Part shown: positions 29,766 through 40,019 of the stretch, piece after piece | How positions within the stretch are numbered: position 1 is the stretch's first letter | Layout: the number at the start of each line of letters is the position of its first letter | NCBI RefSeq assembly: GCF_002994045.1 | Contig: NZ_MQUC01000003.1 | Coordinates: forward strand, 2,146,501 to 2,210,500 | Source of the DNA: Nonlabens agnitus | GTDB taxonomy: Bacteria; Bacteroidota; Bacteroidia; Flavobacteriales; Flavobacteriaceae | Direction: 5' to 3' | Length of the DNA stretch: 64,000 nucleotides | Position numbers and translations under genes: made by a program | The notes under the pieces: model-generated | The model's database searches: none | What the model was told of the DNA's origin: nothing | Seen by the model: the letters and a program-made list of their open reading frames with translations, nothing else

Positions 29766-30785
29766 TCAGGGCGTAGATTCACGTTCTACCAGCGAAGTTT
29801 TTACGATAACGGTTTCGTAACTCTCCTCCATATCGTGCTTACTTTCCAGTCTTTCGATCAATTTTGCAGCGGCAAGGCCGCCCATATCTTCACCTTTTTG
29901 ACCTATGGTAGTTAATGTTGGACTGGCATACTTACTTAACATTCCATCTGTAAATGCGATGATGGCAACGTCGTCAGGAATGGATTTACCCATTTTTTTG
30001 AGTGCCTTGCTAGCCGTGACGGCAAAAAGTTCATTGACCGCAACAACGCCATCATAGTTACCTTGCTTCAGGAATTTTTCAATACTTTTCGTACAGTTTT
30101 CAGCATCCTCGATCCTTAAAACGCTGGACTCTTTGAACTTGATACCTCTTTTGAGCAGCGCATCCTTAAACCCTTGAGTCCTTAATTTACCTACGTTTAC
30201 ATAATCAACGGTAGATATGATTCCTAGGTTTTTCTTGCCCTTGCGCAGGAGAAAATCGGTGGCGCTTTGAGCGGCCGCAACGTCATCGATAATAATCTTA
30301 TCGCAAGCAATGGAATCCACAACCCTATCAAACATCACGATAGGCATACCTTGATTGAGCACTTCCCTAAGATGGTGAAAGTCTTGTCTTTCAAGCGTTT
30401 CCTTTGATAGACTCATGATAAAACCGTCGATACTACCGTTAGCCAGCATGTCCATATTGACAACTTCCTTATCAAAACTTTCTCCAGATAGACAAATTAT
30501 CACTTGATAGCCCTTTTCATTAGCCACCTTTTCTATGCCAGAAATCACGGTGGCAAAAAAGTGGTGAACAATCTCTGGAATAATGATTCCTATTTTTTTA
30601 GTCTTCTGATTCTTAAGACTTAAGGCGATGTTGTTGGGTTTATAATTATATTTTTTAGCATAGTCCTTGATTTTATCTCGAGTCTCTACACTTATTTCGT
30701 GAGAATCCCTCAATGCTTTGGAAACGGTAGAAATAGACACATTCAAGTCCTGTGCAATTTTCTTTAGGGTAAGTTTTTGAGCCAT
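29766..30785 (-). CDS. LacI-family transcriptional regulator of the maltodextrin locus
   Basis: A 339-residue regulator. N-terminal helix-turn-helix (residues 4-50, LTLKKIAQDLNVSISTVSKALRDSHEIS) and hinge, then a periplasmic-binding-protein-like effector domain (IGIIIPEIVHHFFATVISGIE; IDGFIMSLS; DDVAIIAFTDG). It likely senses maltose and acts on the palindrome CGAAAACGTTTTCG found 77 bp upstream of its own start and about 100 bp upstream of the divergent susC gene. Confidence 0.93.
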   Translation of the reverse strand: MAQKLTLKKIAQDLNVSISTVSKALRDSHEISVETRDKIKDYAKKYNYKPNNIALSLKNQKTKKIGIIIPEIVHHFFATVISGIEKVANEKGYQVIICLSGESFDKEVVNMDMLANGSIDGFIMSLSKETLERQDFHHLREVLNQGMPIVMFDRVVDSIACDKIIIDDVAAAQSATDFLLRKGKKNLGIISTVDYVNVGKLRTQGFKDALLKRGIKFKESSVLRIEDAENCTKSIEKFLKQGNYDGVVAVNELFAVTASKALKKMGKSIPDDVAIIAFTDGMLSKYASPTLTTIGQKGEDMGGLAAAKLIERLESKHDMEESYETVIVKTSLVERESTP

Positions 30786-30812
30786 TATTAGTTATTGGGA
30801 TTTTAAGGAGTT

Positions 30813-30828
30813 CGCTTTCGCGAAAGCT
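30813..30828. repeat. Palindrome copy in the regulator-susC spacer
   Basis: CGCTTTCGCGAAAGCT, one terminal mismatch. It lies 28 bp upstream of the regulator start codon. Confidence 0.9.
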
Positions 30829-30861
30829 AAATATACTTCAACTATAATAACTACAAAAAGC

Positions 30862-30875
30862 CGAAAACGTTTTCG
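30862..30875. promoter_or_regulatory. LacI-type operator
   Basis: Perfect 14-bp palindrome CGAAAACGTTTTCG with the central CG step typical of LacI-family operators. It lies between the divergent regulator and susC genes, so the encoded regulator is the natural candidate to bind it. Confidence 0.75.
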
Positions 30876-30976
30876 TAGAAACAGGTATTCAAAACCTTCC
30901 CTTAACGTTTTGTTTACATAGTTTTATCCCGTGTGAGAAGAAGACCGTTTTATAATCATTAACTCAAACTTCAGAA

Positions 30977-33877
30977 ATGAATCAAAAATTAAAAATTGCA
31001 ACCTTACTACTCTTATTACCGCTATTTGCCCTTGCGCAAACGGTAAAAGGAACTGTAACGGATGGCTCTACCAACCTACCGGTTCTGGGAGCATCAGTAG
31101 TTGTCAAAGGAACCAGTAACGGTACCTCAACAGATTTTGACGGGAATTATACCCTCAACAACGTCCCAGAAAACGCGACCATTGTCATAAGTTATCTAGG
31201 GTATGCCACTCAAGAAATTCCTTACACGGGCCAGGAAACACTAAATGTTGCCCTTGCTGAAGATACTTCCCAACTTGATGCTATCGTTCTTGTTGGATAT
31301 GGTTCAACCACGAAAGAAAATGTTACTGCGGCACAAACTACAATTAGCGATGAAGAATTTAATAAAGGTGCCATAGTATCTCCAGGTCAACTTCTTGCAG
31401 GTAAGGCAGCTGGTGTTCAAGTGACCGCAGCTACTGGAGAGCCCGGCGGAGGTCCAAGAATTAGAGTTCGCGCAGGATCTACGCTAAGCGCAAATGCAGA
31501 TCCCTTATATGTAGTAGATGGAATACCACTTGACGCGAGAAATGCAAATTTAAATTCTATTAACCCTGCAGAAATAGAGTCTTTCACAATCTTAAAAGAT
31601 GCAAGTGCTACAGCGATTTATGGTAATCGTGCCTCTAATGGTGTGATTTTAATCACTACCAAAAAAGGAAAATTGAACAGTGATCTTAAAGTGGGTTACA
31701 ATGTACAGTTTGCCATTAATAAAAATACAGACCAAGTTGATGTTTTGAAAGCTGATGAGTTCAGAAGCATAGTCAATGAATTTGGTTCACCAGCTGATAT
31801 CGCACTTTTAGGAGATGCGAACACAGACTGGCAAAACCTTATCTATCAAAACGGGACACAAGTGATTCATAACTTCACCTTTCAAAAAGGCTTTGAGACA
31901 ACGGCGTTAAGAGCTAATCTAGGATACACCAATCAGAATGGAACCTTGAAAAGCTCGGGATATGAACGAGCTAGTATCAACGCTAGTGTTATTCAGAATC
32001 TTTTAGATAGAGACCTTAAACTTACTTTGACAGTTCAAGGGGCTATAGAGGAACGTCGTTTTGCAGATCAAGGTGCTATTGGATCTGCGATAGGATTTGA
32101 TCCAACACAACCAGTTTTTGACCCGAATGGGCCCAATGGATTATTTGAGTACTTCCAAAATGGTCAAATTGATGGTCTTGCACCTAGAAACCCAGTAGGT
32201 CTACTGGAAAGCCTAGACGCTGAAAATGATAACAATCAAATTAGAACAACATTACAGGTGGATTATAACATTCCAGGTCTAGATGGATTGAAATTTTCTG
32301 GAACCGCTGGTATAGATTACAATGAATTTGATGAATTCTCGAGAAGAACAACAGGTTCTGCAGTTTTTTTAGCCAGCAGCAATCCATTCCTAGGAACTAG
32401 CGCTAATGGGTTTAGAGTAAATCAATTATTAAATGGTAGACTGGATTACAAGACAGATCTAGAAAATATCAACTCAACCTTAGAGCTTACGGTTGGTAGC
32501 AGCTACCAAAACTTTAGAAGAGAAAGTGACAATTTTAGTAGAAACAATCAAGGCGAAGATGTAATCATCGCTGGCTTCAATCAAAATCGATTGATTTCTG
32601 TATTTGGTAGAGCAACCTTTGATTTAAATGATCTACTAGTCCTTTCTGGAAGCATTTCACGTGACGGGACTTCTAGGTTTTCTAGTGAGAACAGATGGGG
32701 AACCTTTGGTGGCGCCAGTGCTGGTCTAAAACTTACAAATCTGGATTTTATTCAGAACAGCGCTATCGTATCACAGCTTAAGCTACGTGGTGGGTATGGT
32801 GTAACTGGACAGCAAGACATAGGACAGGACTTTTTGTTCCTGCAACGTGCCACACCTGGTACCGATCAAGTTCGTGTGCAGATAGGCAACCGTTTTGTTA
32901 CTACCATACGACCAGAACTAGTCACGAATCTTAAGTGGGAAGAAACCAGCCAATGGAACGTTGGACTAGACTATGGATTCTTTGACGATCGTTTAACAGG
33001 ATCTGTCGACTTGTATACAAGAGACACCAAAGATTTATTACAATTCGGTCCTCTTCCAGCCGGATTCCTAGGCAACTTTTCCTTGCAAAATGTTGGTTCT
33101 ACAAGAAGTAGAGGTATTGAATTAGCCGCAAATCTTGAGCTTGTAAGATCAGAAGATTTTAATTGGGATGTAGGCGGGAACCTTACTTTTAATGAAATTG
33201 AGATTACTGATTTGGCTCTAGGAGACAATGATGCACCTGTACCTCAAACAGACATAGGCTCTGGATTTAACAACTTTATACAAGAATGGGCTGTAGGAAG
33301 CGACCCAACGGCTTTCAATGTGTATCGCCAGGTTTATGGTCCTAATGGAGACCCGCTTGATGGAGTTTTTGTAGATAGAAATGGTGATAACGTGATCAAT
33401 AGTCAAGATAGGGTGCGTTATAAAAAAGGGAATCCAGATGCATTTTTTGGATTTACTTCAAACATGAGCTACAAGAGTTTTGATATGAACTTTACGTTTA
33501 GAGGATCTGTAGGTGGCTACAATTACAATGGTGTAAGAGCGGCTAGAGAAAATGCAGATAGGATTACTGAAAATCCGTCTCCATATCTTAACAATGCCAC
33601 TTCTGGAATTCTAGAGGATAGGTTTCAGAGCGCTGCGCAACCTTTGCTTTTCTCAAGTATATATATCGAAAAATCAGACTTTTTACGCTTAGACAATTTA
33701 TCGTTGGGTTACACTTTTAATACCAAAAGCATTGACATAAGAGCTTCCGTTACAGGCACCAACCTCTTCACTATCACAGATTATAGTGGTTTAGATCCCG
33801 AGATAGGTAACGGTGTAGATTTAGCGATATATCCAAGAAGTCGCGGGTTAATCTTTGGACTCAATTTTGATTTTTAA
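30977..33877 (+). CDS. susC: SusC-like TonB-dependent maltodextrin receptor
   Basis: A 966-residue outer-membrane transporter. Signal peptide MNQKLKIATLLLLLPLFALAQ, carboxypeptidase-like domain (VKGTVTDGSTNLPVLGASVVVKGT, about 22-105), plug with YVVDGIPLD and LKDASATAIYGNRASNGVILITTKKG, and barrel ending in aromatic residues (GLNFDF). First gene of the plus arm; susD follows after 12 bp. Together with SusD and SusE it takes up oligosaccharides released from starch-like glucans. Confidence 0.95.
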   Translation: MNQKLKIATLLLLLPLFALAQTVKGTVTDGSTNLPVLGASVVVKGTSNGTSTDFDGNYTLNNVPENATIVISYLGYATQEIPYTGQETLNVALAEDTSQLDAIVLVGYGSTTKENVTAAQTTISDEEFNKGAIVSPGQLLAGKAAGVQVTAATGEPGGGPRIRVRAGSTLSANADPLYVVDGIPLDARNANLNSINPAEIESFTILKDASATAIYGNRASNGVILITTKKGKLNSDLKVGYNVQFAINKNTDQVDVLKADEFRSIVNEFGSPADIALLGDANTDWQNLIYQNGTQVIHNFTFQKGFETTALRANLGYTNQNGTLKSSGYERASINASVIQNLLDRDLKLTLTVQGAIEERRFADQGAIGSAIGFDPTQPVFDPNGPNGLFEYFQNGQIDGLAPRNPVGLLESLDAENDNNQIRTTLQVDYNIPGLDGLKFSGTAGIDYNEFDEFSRRTTGSAVFLASSNPFLGTSANGFRVNQLLNGRLDYKTDLENINSTLELTVGSSYQNFRRESDNFSRNNQGEDVIIAGFNQNRLISVFGRATFDLNDLLVLSGSISRDGTSRFSSENRWGTFGGASAGLKLTNLDFIQNSAIVSQLKLRGGYGVTGQQDIGQDFLFLQRATPGTDQVRVQIGNRFVTTIRPELVTNLKWEETSQWNVGLDYGFFDDRLTGSVDLYTRDTKDLLQFGPLPAGFLGNFSLQNVGSTRSRGIELAANLELVRSEDFNWDVGGNLTFNEIEITDLALGDNDAPVPQTDIGSGFNNFIQEWAVGSDPTAFNVYRQVYGPNGDPLDGVFVDRNGDNVINSQDRVRYKKGNPDAFFGFTSNMSYKSFDMNFTFRGSVGGYNYNGVRAARENADRITENPSPYLNNATSGILEDRFQSAAQPLLFSSIYIEKSDFLRLDNLSLGYTFNTKSIDIRASVTGTNLFTITDYSGLDPEIGNGVDLAIYPRSRGLIFGLNFDF

Positions 33878-33889
33878 AAAAAAGTAATT

Positions 33890-35479
33890 ATGAAAACATA
33901 TAAATTTATTTTAGTCTTATTCATTGCAGCTACTGTCTTTGTGGCATGTGATGATGCACTTGATCTAGAACCTAGAGGTAACACGACAAGCGGTGAGATC
34001 CAGTCCTTTGAAGATTTTGAAGGAAGATGGGCAAAACTCTATGCAGGTTTAATTGTGGGTGGACAAGAGCGTGAAGATAACAATGCTGATATTCAAGGTA
34101 TCAACGGTGGTTTTTCTACGTACATGCGTTTGTATTGGAAACTGCAGGAATTAACCACAGACGAGGCGATCATAGCTTGGAATGATGGAACCATCAAAGA
34201 TTTACACTGGCAAAACTGGACAGCTGATAGCGAGTTTATTGGTGCCATGTACGCTCGTTTGAGCTATCAGATCGCTCTATGTAATGATTTTTTACGCAAT
34301 GCTTCAGAGTCAGGAATAGCAGGTGCAGGTCTAAGTAGTTCTGAAGCAGATATGGTACGCAGCTACGCGGCAGATGCTCGCTTTTTGAGAGCCCTATCCT
34401 ATTATCACGGGATCGATCTTTTTGGTTCCATGCCTTTTGCTACAGAAGAAACTGCTGCGGACGGCTCTGCACTTTTACCATTGATCACACGAGAAGATCT
34501 TTTTACTTTCATTGAATCTGAACTCCTCGATGTAATAGACGATTTACAGTCAGGTCAAGGCACAGAGTATGGAAGAGTTAATGAAGCTACGGCACAAATG
34601 TTACTGGCAAAACTTTACCTAAATGCTGAAGTCTACACAGGTACGCCACGCTATACAGATGCGCTAACTTATGTACAGCAGGTGATTGGTAATGGTTATA
34701 CTATCGATACCTCAATCCCATATTCCTACGGGTTTTTAGCTGACAATAATTCTAATGGAGCACAATCTGAATTCATCTGGACCTTAAACTTTGATGGAAA
34801 CAGTACTCAAACCGTAGGGGTTGCCACATTCTTAAATCATGCTCCAGTCGGTGGCAAGATGGTTCCTGCAAATTATGGTTTGGACTTTGGATGGGCCGGT
34901 TTAAGAACTACACCTGAATTTGTGGAACTTTTTGAAGGTGAGGAAAACTCAGCGGACCAAAGGGAAAATTTCTTTACCGACGGTCAAAGCAAAAGCATTA
35001 GTGACGTGGGAGATTTTACCGAAGGGTTTGCTATCGTGAAATTCCAAAACATCAAAAGCGACGGTAGTCCTGGTGCTAATGAACTATTTGTTGATACTGA
35101 TTTTCCTATGTTTCGTTTAGCAGATGCTTATCTTATGTATGCCGAAGCTGTATTGAGAGGTGGCGGCGGTAGCATGACTCAAGCGGTTGATTATATCAAT
35201 ACTCTTCAAGAGCGAGCTTATGGAAATTCCAGCAATAACATAAGCACAGCTGATCTAACGCTTGACTTTGTACTGGAAGAAAGAGCAAGAGAATTATATT
35301 GGGAGGCACACAGACGTCAGGACCTGATCAGGTTCAACCAATTTTCTACCAACGGTATATGGGAATGGAAAGGTAACGTTCAATCAGGTGTAACCACTCC
35401 TGCATTTAGGAATTTATTTCCAGTACCTACAACAGAACTAAACTTAAACTCAAATCTAATCCAGAACCCTGGATACTAA
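33890..35479 (+). CDS. susD: SusD-like starch/maltodextrin-binding lipoprotein
   Basis: A 529-residue outer-membrane lipoprotein with lipobox VAC (Cys20) followed by DDALDLEPRGN. The alpha-helical TPR fold segments RSYAADARFLRALSYYHGIDLFG and AQMLLAKLYLNAEVY, and the C-terminal LDFVLEERARELYWEAHRRQDLIRF, are standard SusD features. It caps the SusC barrel. It lies 12 bp after susC and 17 bp before susE. Confidence 0.95.
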   Translation: MKTYKFILVLFIAATVFVACDDALDLEPRGNTTSGEIQSFEDFEGRWAKLYAGLIVGGQEREDNNADIQGINGGFSTYMRLYWKLQELTTDEAIIAWNDGTIKDLHWQNWTADSEFIGAMYARLSYQIALCNDFLRNASESGIAGAGLSSSEADMVRSYAADARFLRALSYYHGIDLFGSMPFATEETAADGSALLPLITREDLFTFIESELLDVIDDLQSGQGTEYGRVNEATAQMLLAKLYLNAEVYTGTPRYTDALTYVQQVIGNGYTIDTSIPYSYGFLADNNSNGAQSEFIWTLNFDGNSTQTVGVATFLNHAPVGGKMVPANYGLDFGWAGLRTTPEFVELFEGEENSADQRENFFTDGQSKSISDVGDFTEGFAIVKFQNIKSDGSPGANELFVDTDFPMFRLADAYLMYAEAVLRGGGGSMTQAVDYINTLQERAYGNSSNNISTADLTLDFVLEERARELYWEAHRRQDLIRFNQFSTNGIWEWKGNVQSGVTTPAFRNLFPVPTTELNLNSNLIQNPGY

Positions 35480-35496
35480 TATCATAAATTAAAATC

Positions 35497-36663
35497 ATGA
35501 AAAAAATCTATAGCTTATTGATGGGGCTTACAGTTATTGCTGGCGTCATCGCAGGATGTTCTGATAACGATGAAGAACTGTTTTTAAACACAAATTCAGA
35601 CGCTCAATTAAAGCTTTCACCATCCTCAGGAACTTTTGTAGTGACTGAAACTAATCAAGATCAACTTGCAGAGCGTTTTAATTGGGATGATGTTGAAGGA
35701 AATGTTCCCGTAGCCATCAACTACACCGTCCAAATGGATGTAATTGATGGGGATTACTCCGCACCATTTGTTCTAGCACAATCACCTGGAGTTGACGCTC
35801 CAATTACCTACGGTAAATTAAATGATGCTGCATTATCCTTAGGCGGTGAGAATGGGACTGCTGCATCATACAAAGCAAGAGTAATTGGTACAACAGCAGA
35901 CGTGACCATGGAACCTATCGTCTCAGAGGATGTTTCAATAACTATAACTCCATTTGTAGGTTATCCATTTGACCCACTTTATTTTGTAGGTGAATCTTCA
36001 CCATTAAGAGAGTGGAATAATGGTGATAGCAACAGTGGTATCAACCCTCCATTGTTCATAAATCCTGATGATGCCAACGTATACAGCTTTACTGGTAGAT
36101 TTGCTGCTGGTAGCGGTTTTAAAATCTTACCTCAAGTAGGAGCATGGCAACCACAATATGGTTCAAGAGGTGCCGCAAACCCAATCACGCTAAATGAAGG
36201 AGGTGACGAGCCCCAACCATTTACCGTACCTTCTGATGGTTATTATACTTTGACTATCGATATCTCAGGTGTTACAGGTACATCTACTGGAGATGGAAGC
36301 TACAGCTTGGAGCCTGCCAGCAATGCTGCTAGTGCTCCAACTTATACATCAATTGGTATGTTGGGAAGTTCGTTTTCAAATGCCCCTTTTGATACGAGTG
36401 AAGACATAAACATGGAATTGTTTGTACCACAAGGTCAGTCAAACTTTGATCCACACCTTTGGGTTGCAAGAAGTGTTGTAGTAGGTTCTGGAGAAATGAA
36501 ATTTAGAGCTAATGATTCATGGGATAACAATTGGGGATCAGACACCATTTATACAGGAAAGGGTTCTATGGGCGGTCCTAACGTTCCCACGAGTGCTGGT
36601 ACTTATGATATTTTCTTCAGTGATTTGGATGGTAGCTACCTATTCATTCCTGTAGAAGAATAG
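35497..36663 (+). CDS. susE: SusE-like outer-membrane starch-binding lipoprotein
   Basis: A 388-residue surface lipoprotein with lipobox AGC (about Cys21). The N-terminal region (about 30-150) resembles the SusE immunoglobulin-like domain. Two later segments (FVGESSPLREWNN...SFTGRFAAGSGFKILPQ and a second after residue 290) look like SusE/F starch-binding modules. Third gene of the plus arm, closed by a terminator 23 bp downstream. It likely tunes surface binding of glucans. Confidence 0.88.
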   Translation: MKKIYSLLMGLTVIAGVIAGCSDNDEELFLNTNSDAQLKLSPSSGTFVVTETNQDQLAERFNWDDVEGNVPVAINYTVQMDVIDGDYSAPFVLAQSPGVDAPITYGKLNDAALSLGGENGTAASYKARVIGTTADVTMEPIVSEDVSITITPFVGYPFDPLYFVGESSPLREWNNGDSNSGINPPLFINPDDANVYSFTGRFAAGSGFKILPQVGAWQPQYGSRGAANPITLNEGGDEPQPFTVPSDGYYTLTIDISGVTGTSTGDGSYSLEPASNAASAPTYTSIGMLGSSFSNAPFDTSEDINMELFVPQGQSNFDPHLWVARSVVVGSGEMKFRANDSWDNNWGSDTIYTGKGSMGGPNVPTSAGTYDIFFSDLDGSYLFIPVEE

Positions 36664-36685
36664 ATTGAAATTAGTCAACAAATTA

Positions 36686-36709
36686 GGGCTGTTCGCAGCC
36701 CTTTTTTTT
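36686..36709 (+). terminator. Terminator after susE
   Basis: GGGCTG-TTCG-CAGCCC stem with an extra-stable TTCG loop and a run of eight T. It probably lowers, but may not abolish, transcription into the following amylase gene, whose own spacer is only 68 bp. Confidence 0.9.
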
Positions 36710-36731
36710 GCTTAACTCTTAAAAAAACAAT

Positions 36732-39491
36732 ATGAAATTTAGAATTTTACTCACTGCTCTATTGGTGTTCGCTTTCGCCAAAGCGCAATCACCAGTAACA
36801 ACAGTTCCAGCGACACCAACCCAGACAGACGCTGTGAAGCTAGTGTTCAATGCGGTAGGAACGGAACTTGAAAACTCTACTACAGACTTATATGCTTATA
36901 CTGGGCTCACCATCAATGGAGAAAAGTTCCAGAATATTATAGTGGACGATTTTTTTGAAAATAATGGCGCACCTAAATTCACAAAGACCGGTGCAAATAC
37001 CTACGAACTTGATATTACCCCAAGTATTAATGAGTTTTATAACGTCCAGCAAGGTGATGTTGTAACAGAGATTTTCTTGGTGGTAAGAAATTCCAATGGC
37101 TCACGCCAGACAAGGCCAGATATCTTTTTGCCTGTTTTTGAACCAGGTTTGAATGCCTTGATTACCTCACCAGAGAGAAATACTATTTTTGAGGTCAATC
37201 AATCTACCACCATAACCGCAGAGAGTTCTCAATCAGCAGACCTAACATTGAGTGTTAACGGTAACCAGATTGCTGCGGTAACTGGAACATCCATTTCTAG
37301 CTCCTATACTTTTCCTGCCACTGGAAACTACACTATTGAGTTCGCTGCCACGACTGCAAGTGAAACAGCGACCAATTCTATTAGCGTATTTGTACCTAAT
37401 GAAACGGTAAATAAACCAAGACCTACTGGTCTAAAAAATGGAGTTAATGAAAATGCAGATGGAAGTGTGACGTTTTTACTTGCAGCACCACTCAAAAGTG
37501 ATGCGGTTCTTATAGGTAGCTTTACCAACTGGGATTTGAATACGGACTTCCAGATGAATAAAGATGGAGACTATTTTTGGATTACGGTGCCTGCAGACAA
37601 CTTTACTGCAAACACTTCTTTTCAGTACCAATATCTAATCGACTATGATATTAGAATAGCAGACCCTTTTAGCACGTTGATCTTGGATCCATTTAATGAT
37701 TCCTTTATTAGCGATAGTAATTATCCCAACCTTCCAGAATATCCCACGGGATTAACGGTAAATGACGTGACTTTGTACACTTATCAAGCCACACCCTACA
37801 ACTGGACAGTCACTGATTTTCAAAGACCTGATAATGAAAACTTAGTGATTTATGAATTACTGGTGCGTGACTTTTCAGAAGATGATAGTTATCAATCCAT
37901 CATTGACAACATTGATTATATCGTGGACTTAGGGGTAAATGCCGTAGAGTTCATGCCTCTCAACGAGTTTGAAGGCAATGATAGTTGGGGTTATAATCCT
38001 AAGTTTCATGGTGCACTAGACAAAGCGTACGGACCGCCAGCAAAATTGAAGGAATTGATTGATCTGTTACATGCTAATGGTATTGCAGCTATTGTAGATG
38101 TGGTTTACAACCATTCTTTTGGACAAAGTCCATTGGTACAGATGTGGCCAGATGGCGGCGGCTTTAATGCTGGACCAACCAACCCATATCTTAATCAAAA
38201 TGCAAGACACCCATTTAATGTAGGTACAGACTTCAATCATGAAAGTCCATGGACCAAACAATACGTTAAGCAAACCATGCAATATTTTCTAGATGAGTAT
38301 AAGTTTGACGGATTTAGGTTTGATCTTTCTAAGGGTTTCACGCAAACTAACACCGGCAATGATGTTGGCGCTTGGGGACGTCGTGATGATTCCAGAATCG
38401 CTATTTTAAATGAGTATAAGTCTTTCCTGCTAGCAAACAATGATGATGACATCTACCTCATTCTGGAACACCTATCTGATAACGAAGAAGAGAAGATATT
38501 AGCAGATTCTGGATTTATGTTATGGGGGAAAATGAGTGAAGAATACAAGCAGAACTCTTTAGGTTACTCCAGCAATTCAAGCTTACAAAGGGCTTATTTC
38601 ACATCTCGTGGATTCAATGAGCAGCACCTAGTTTCTTATGCAGAGAGTCATGATGAAGAACGCATCATGTACGAAACCTTAAGAAACGGTAACAATGCCT
38701 TCTCGAACTATCAAGTTCGCAGTTTGCCCGTAGCATTAGACAGACAAGAAGCCATTGCTGCCATTCAGTACAGTATTCCAGGACCTAAAATGCTATGGCA
38801 ATTTGGAGAATTGGGCTATGACATTTCTATTAATGCTAGTGCTTCAAACCCAACTTGTACTACTTGTCGTACCGATAGAAAACCTGTTCCTTTTACTAAT
38901 GGCTATGCATCTGATGCACAGCGATTGGATTTGTATGAGAAGACCAGCGAAATGATCAAGCTAAAAGTGAAATATTCAGAGACCTTCAACAGTACGAACA
39001 ACGTTTTGGAATTAAGTGGAGGCCTAGTAAAGCGCATTGAATTACGAGGCCCAGAGTTTGATGCTATCGTGCTAGCAAACTTTGACGTAATGCCTAAGCA
39101 GATCGCTCCTAAGTATACTAAAACGGGAACTTGGTACGATTACTTTGAAGGAACCAGCTCTAACGTGACCAACCAAAATGCGACCGTAAGTATTCCTGCT
39201 GGTGGTTATAAAATCTTTACCAGCAAGGAGATCAATACCACAGCAAGCAGTGGCGATACCACAAGAACGGTATCTAACATACAGCTGTATCCTAATCCTA
39301 CTCAAGACACATTTGAATTCAATGTGCCTGTTAAGAAAGTGATAGTAAGATCTATCACAGGACAGACCGTAAAAATCTTTGATAAAATGCAGGCTCGATA
39401 CGATATCTCCAGTCTGGTTACTGGAATGTATATTATTGATGCGTTTGACCTAGAGAATAACCGTTCGTCGATAAAATTGATTAAAAACTAA
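36732..39491 (+). CDS. Type-IX-secreted GH13 alpha-amylase (SusG-like role)
   Basis: A 919-residue extracellular enzyme. Signal peptide MKFRILLTALLVFAFAKA|Q, an N-terminal beta region (about 20-135), an Ig-like region (140-225), a CBM48/E-set domain (about 235-330, AVLIGSFTNWD), and a GH13 barrel with VDVVYNHS, DGFRFDLS (Asp531), LEHL (Glu578) and ESHDEE (Asp640). A C-terminal type IX sorting domain (about 840-919, NIQLYPNPTQDTFEF...SSIKLIKN) follows. It should start starch or glycogen breakdown at the surface. The signal peptide end is encoded by a palindrome copy carrying one synonymous change. Confidence 0.94.
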   Translation: MKFRILLTALLVFAFAKAQSPVTTVPATPTQTDAVKLVFNAVGTELENSTTDLYAYTGLTINGEKFQNIIVDDFFENNGAPKFTKTGANTYELDITPSINEFYNVQQGDVVTEIFLVVRNSNGSRQTRPDIFLPVFEPGLNALITSPERNTIFEVNQSTTITAESSQSADLTLSVNGNQIAAVTGTSISSSYTFPATGNYTIEFAATTASETATNSISVFVPNETVNKPRPTGLKNGVNENADGSVTFLLAAPLKSDAVLIGSFTNWDLNTDFQMNKDGDYFWITVPADNFTANTSFQYQYLIDYDIRIADPFSTLILDPFNDSFISDSNYPNLPEYPTGLTVNDVTLYTYQATPYNWTVTDFQRPDNENLVIYELLVRDFSEDDSYQSIIDNIDYIVDLGVNAVEFMPLNEFEGNDSWGYNPKFHGALDKAYGPPAKLKELIDLLHANGIAAIVDVVYNHSFGQSPLVQMWPDGGGFNAGPTNPYLNQNARHPFNVGTDFNHESPWTKQYVKQTMQYFLDEYKFDGFRFDLSKGFTQTNTGNDVGAWGRRDDSRIAILNEYKSFLLANNDDDIYLILEHLSDNEEEKILADSGFMLWGKMSEEYKQNSLGYSSNSSLQRAYFTSRGFNEQHLVSYAESHDEERIMYETLRNGNNAFSNYQVRSLPVALDRQEAIAAIQYSIPGPKMLWQFGELGYDISINASASNPTCTTCRTDRKPVPFTNGYASDAQRLDLYEKTSEMIKLKVKYSETFNSTNNVLELSGGLVKRIELRGPEFDAIVLANFDVMPKQIAPKYTKTGTWYDYFEGTSSNVTNQNATVSIPAGGYKIFTSKEINTTASSGDTTRTVSNIQLYPNPTQDTFEFNVPVKKVIVRSITGQTVKIFDKMQARYDISSLVTGMYIIDAFDLENNRSSIKLIKN
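36770..36785. repeat. Palindrome copy encoding a signal peptide (secreted GH13)
   Basis: CGCTTTCGCCAAAGCG. The single difference from consensus is synonymous (GCG to GCC), so AFAKA is kept while the DNA palindrome is broken. Confidence 0.85.
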
Positions 39492-39631
39492 TGTTATTGC
39501 ATCGTTTCTAAAGGGTTTGTTTGCGGTAAGCGATATAGTCATTATTTTTATCGGCATGTAAACGTTATAATCCCTAAACGTAGCGTTTATCAAACAAGTA
39601 ACCTTTACTCTTTTCAACAAATTACGGTTAC

Positions 39632-39662
39632 AAAACCTGTCTTCTATAAGACAGGTTTTTTG
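39632..39662 (+). terminator. Terminator of the plus arm of the maltodextrin locus
   Basis: Perfect 12-bp stem AAAACCTGTCTT / AAGACAGGTTTT with a 4-nt loop and T run, 141 bp after the amylase stop. The rest of the 231-bp gap shows nothing else I can name. Confidence 0.92.
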
Positions 39663-39722
39663 TTTTATTTATGATGTACAAATAACTGAATCATATACTT
39701 TTACAGCCTAAATCAAAACGAA

Positions 39723-39962
39723 ATGAAAACTCTTTTAAAAGTAACTTTTATCGCAGCTGCAATGGTTGTATCCTTTGCTTCTTGTAGAGAAAATGAAGAA
39801 ATGACTACTGAGGAAACTGCTCAGGAAATGATTGATAATGGAGACAATGTCGAAGTTAAAGAAGACAAAGTCAAAATTGAAAACAATGATGGAAGCGAAA
39901 CCAAAATCAAATATGATGATAATGGTAACGTTGAAAAAATCAAAACAGACGACAACTCTTAA
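39723..39962 (+). CDS. Small acidic lipoprotein
   Basis: A 79-residue lipoprotein: signal peptide with lipobox FASC (Cys21), then a very acidic, charged, repetitive segment (EDKVKIENNDGSETKIKYDDNGNVEKIK) suggestive of a short beta-repeat strand. I do not recognise a functional family. It stands alone between two terminators, so it is probably a separate transcription unit. Confidence 0.75.
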   Translation: MKTLLKVTFIAAAMVVSFASCRENEEMTTEETAQEMIDNGDNVEVKEDKVKIENNDGSETKIKYDDNGNVEKIKTDDNS

Positions 39963-39984
39963 TCCCTAAGATGCCCTAGACGAT

Positions 39985-40019
39985 AAAACCGATTTGCTTC
40001 CCAGCAAATCGGTTTTTTT
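39985..40019. terminator. Bidirectional terminator
   Basis: 14-bp stem AAAACCGATTTGCT / AGCAAATCGGTTTT with T run. Its right flank runs into the stop codon of the convergent DUF58 gene. Confidence 0.92.
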
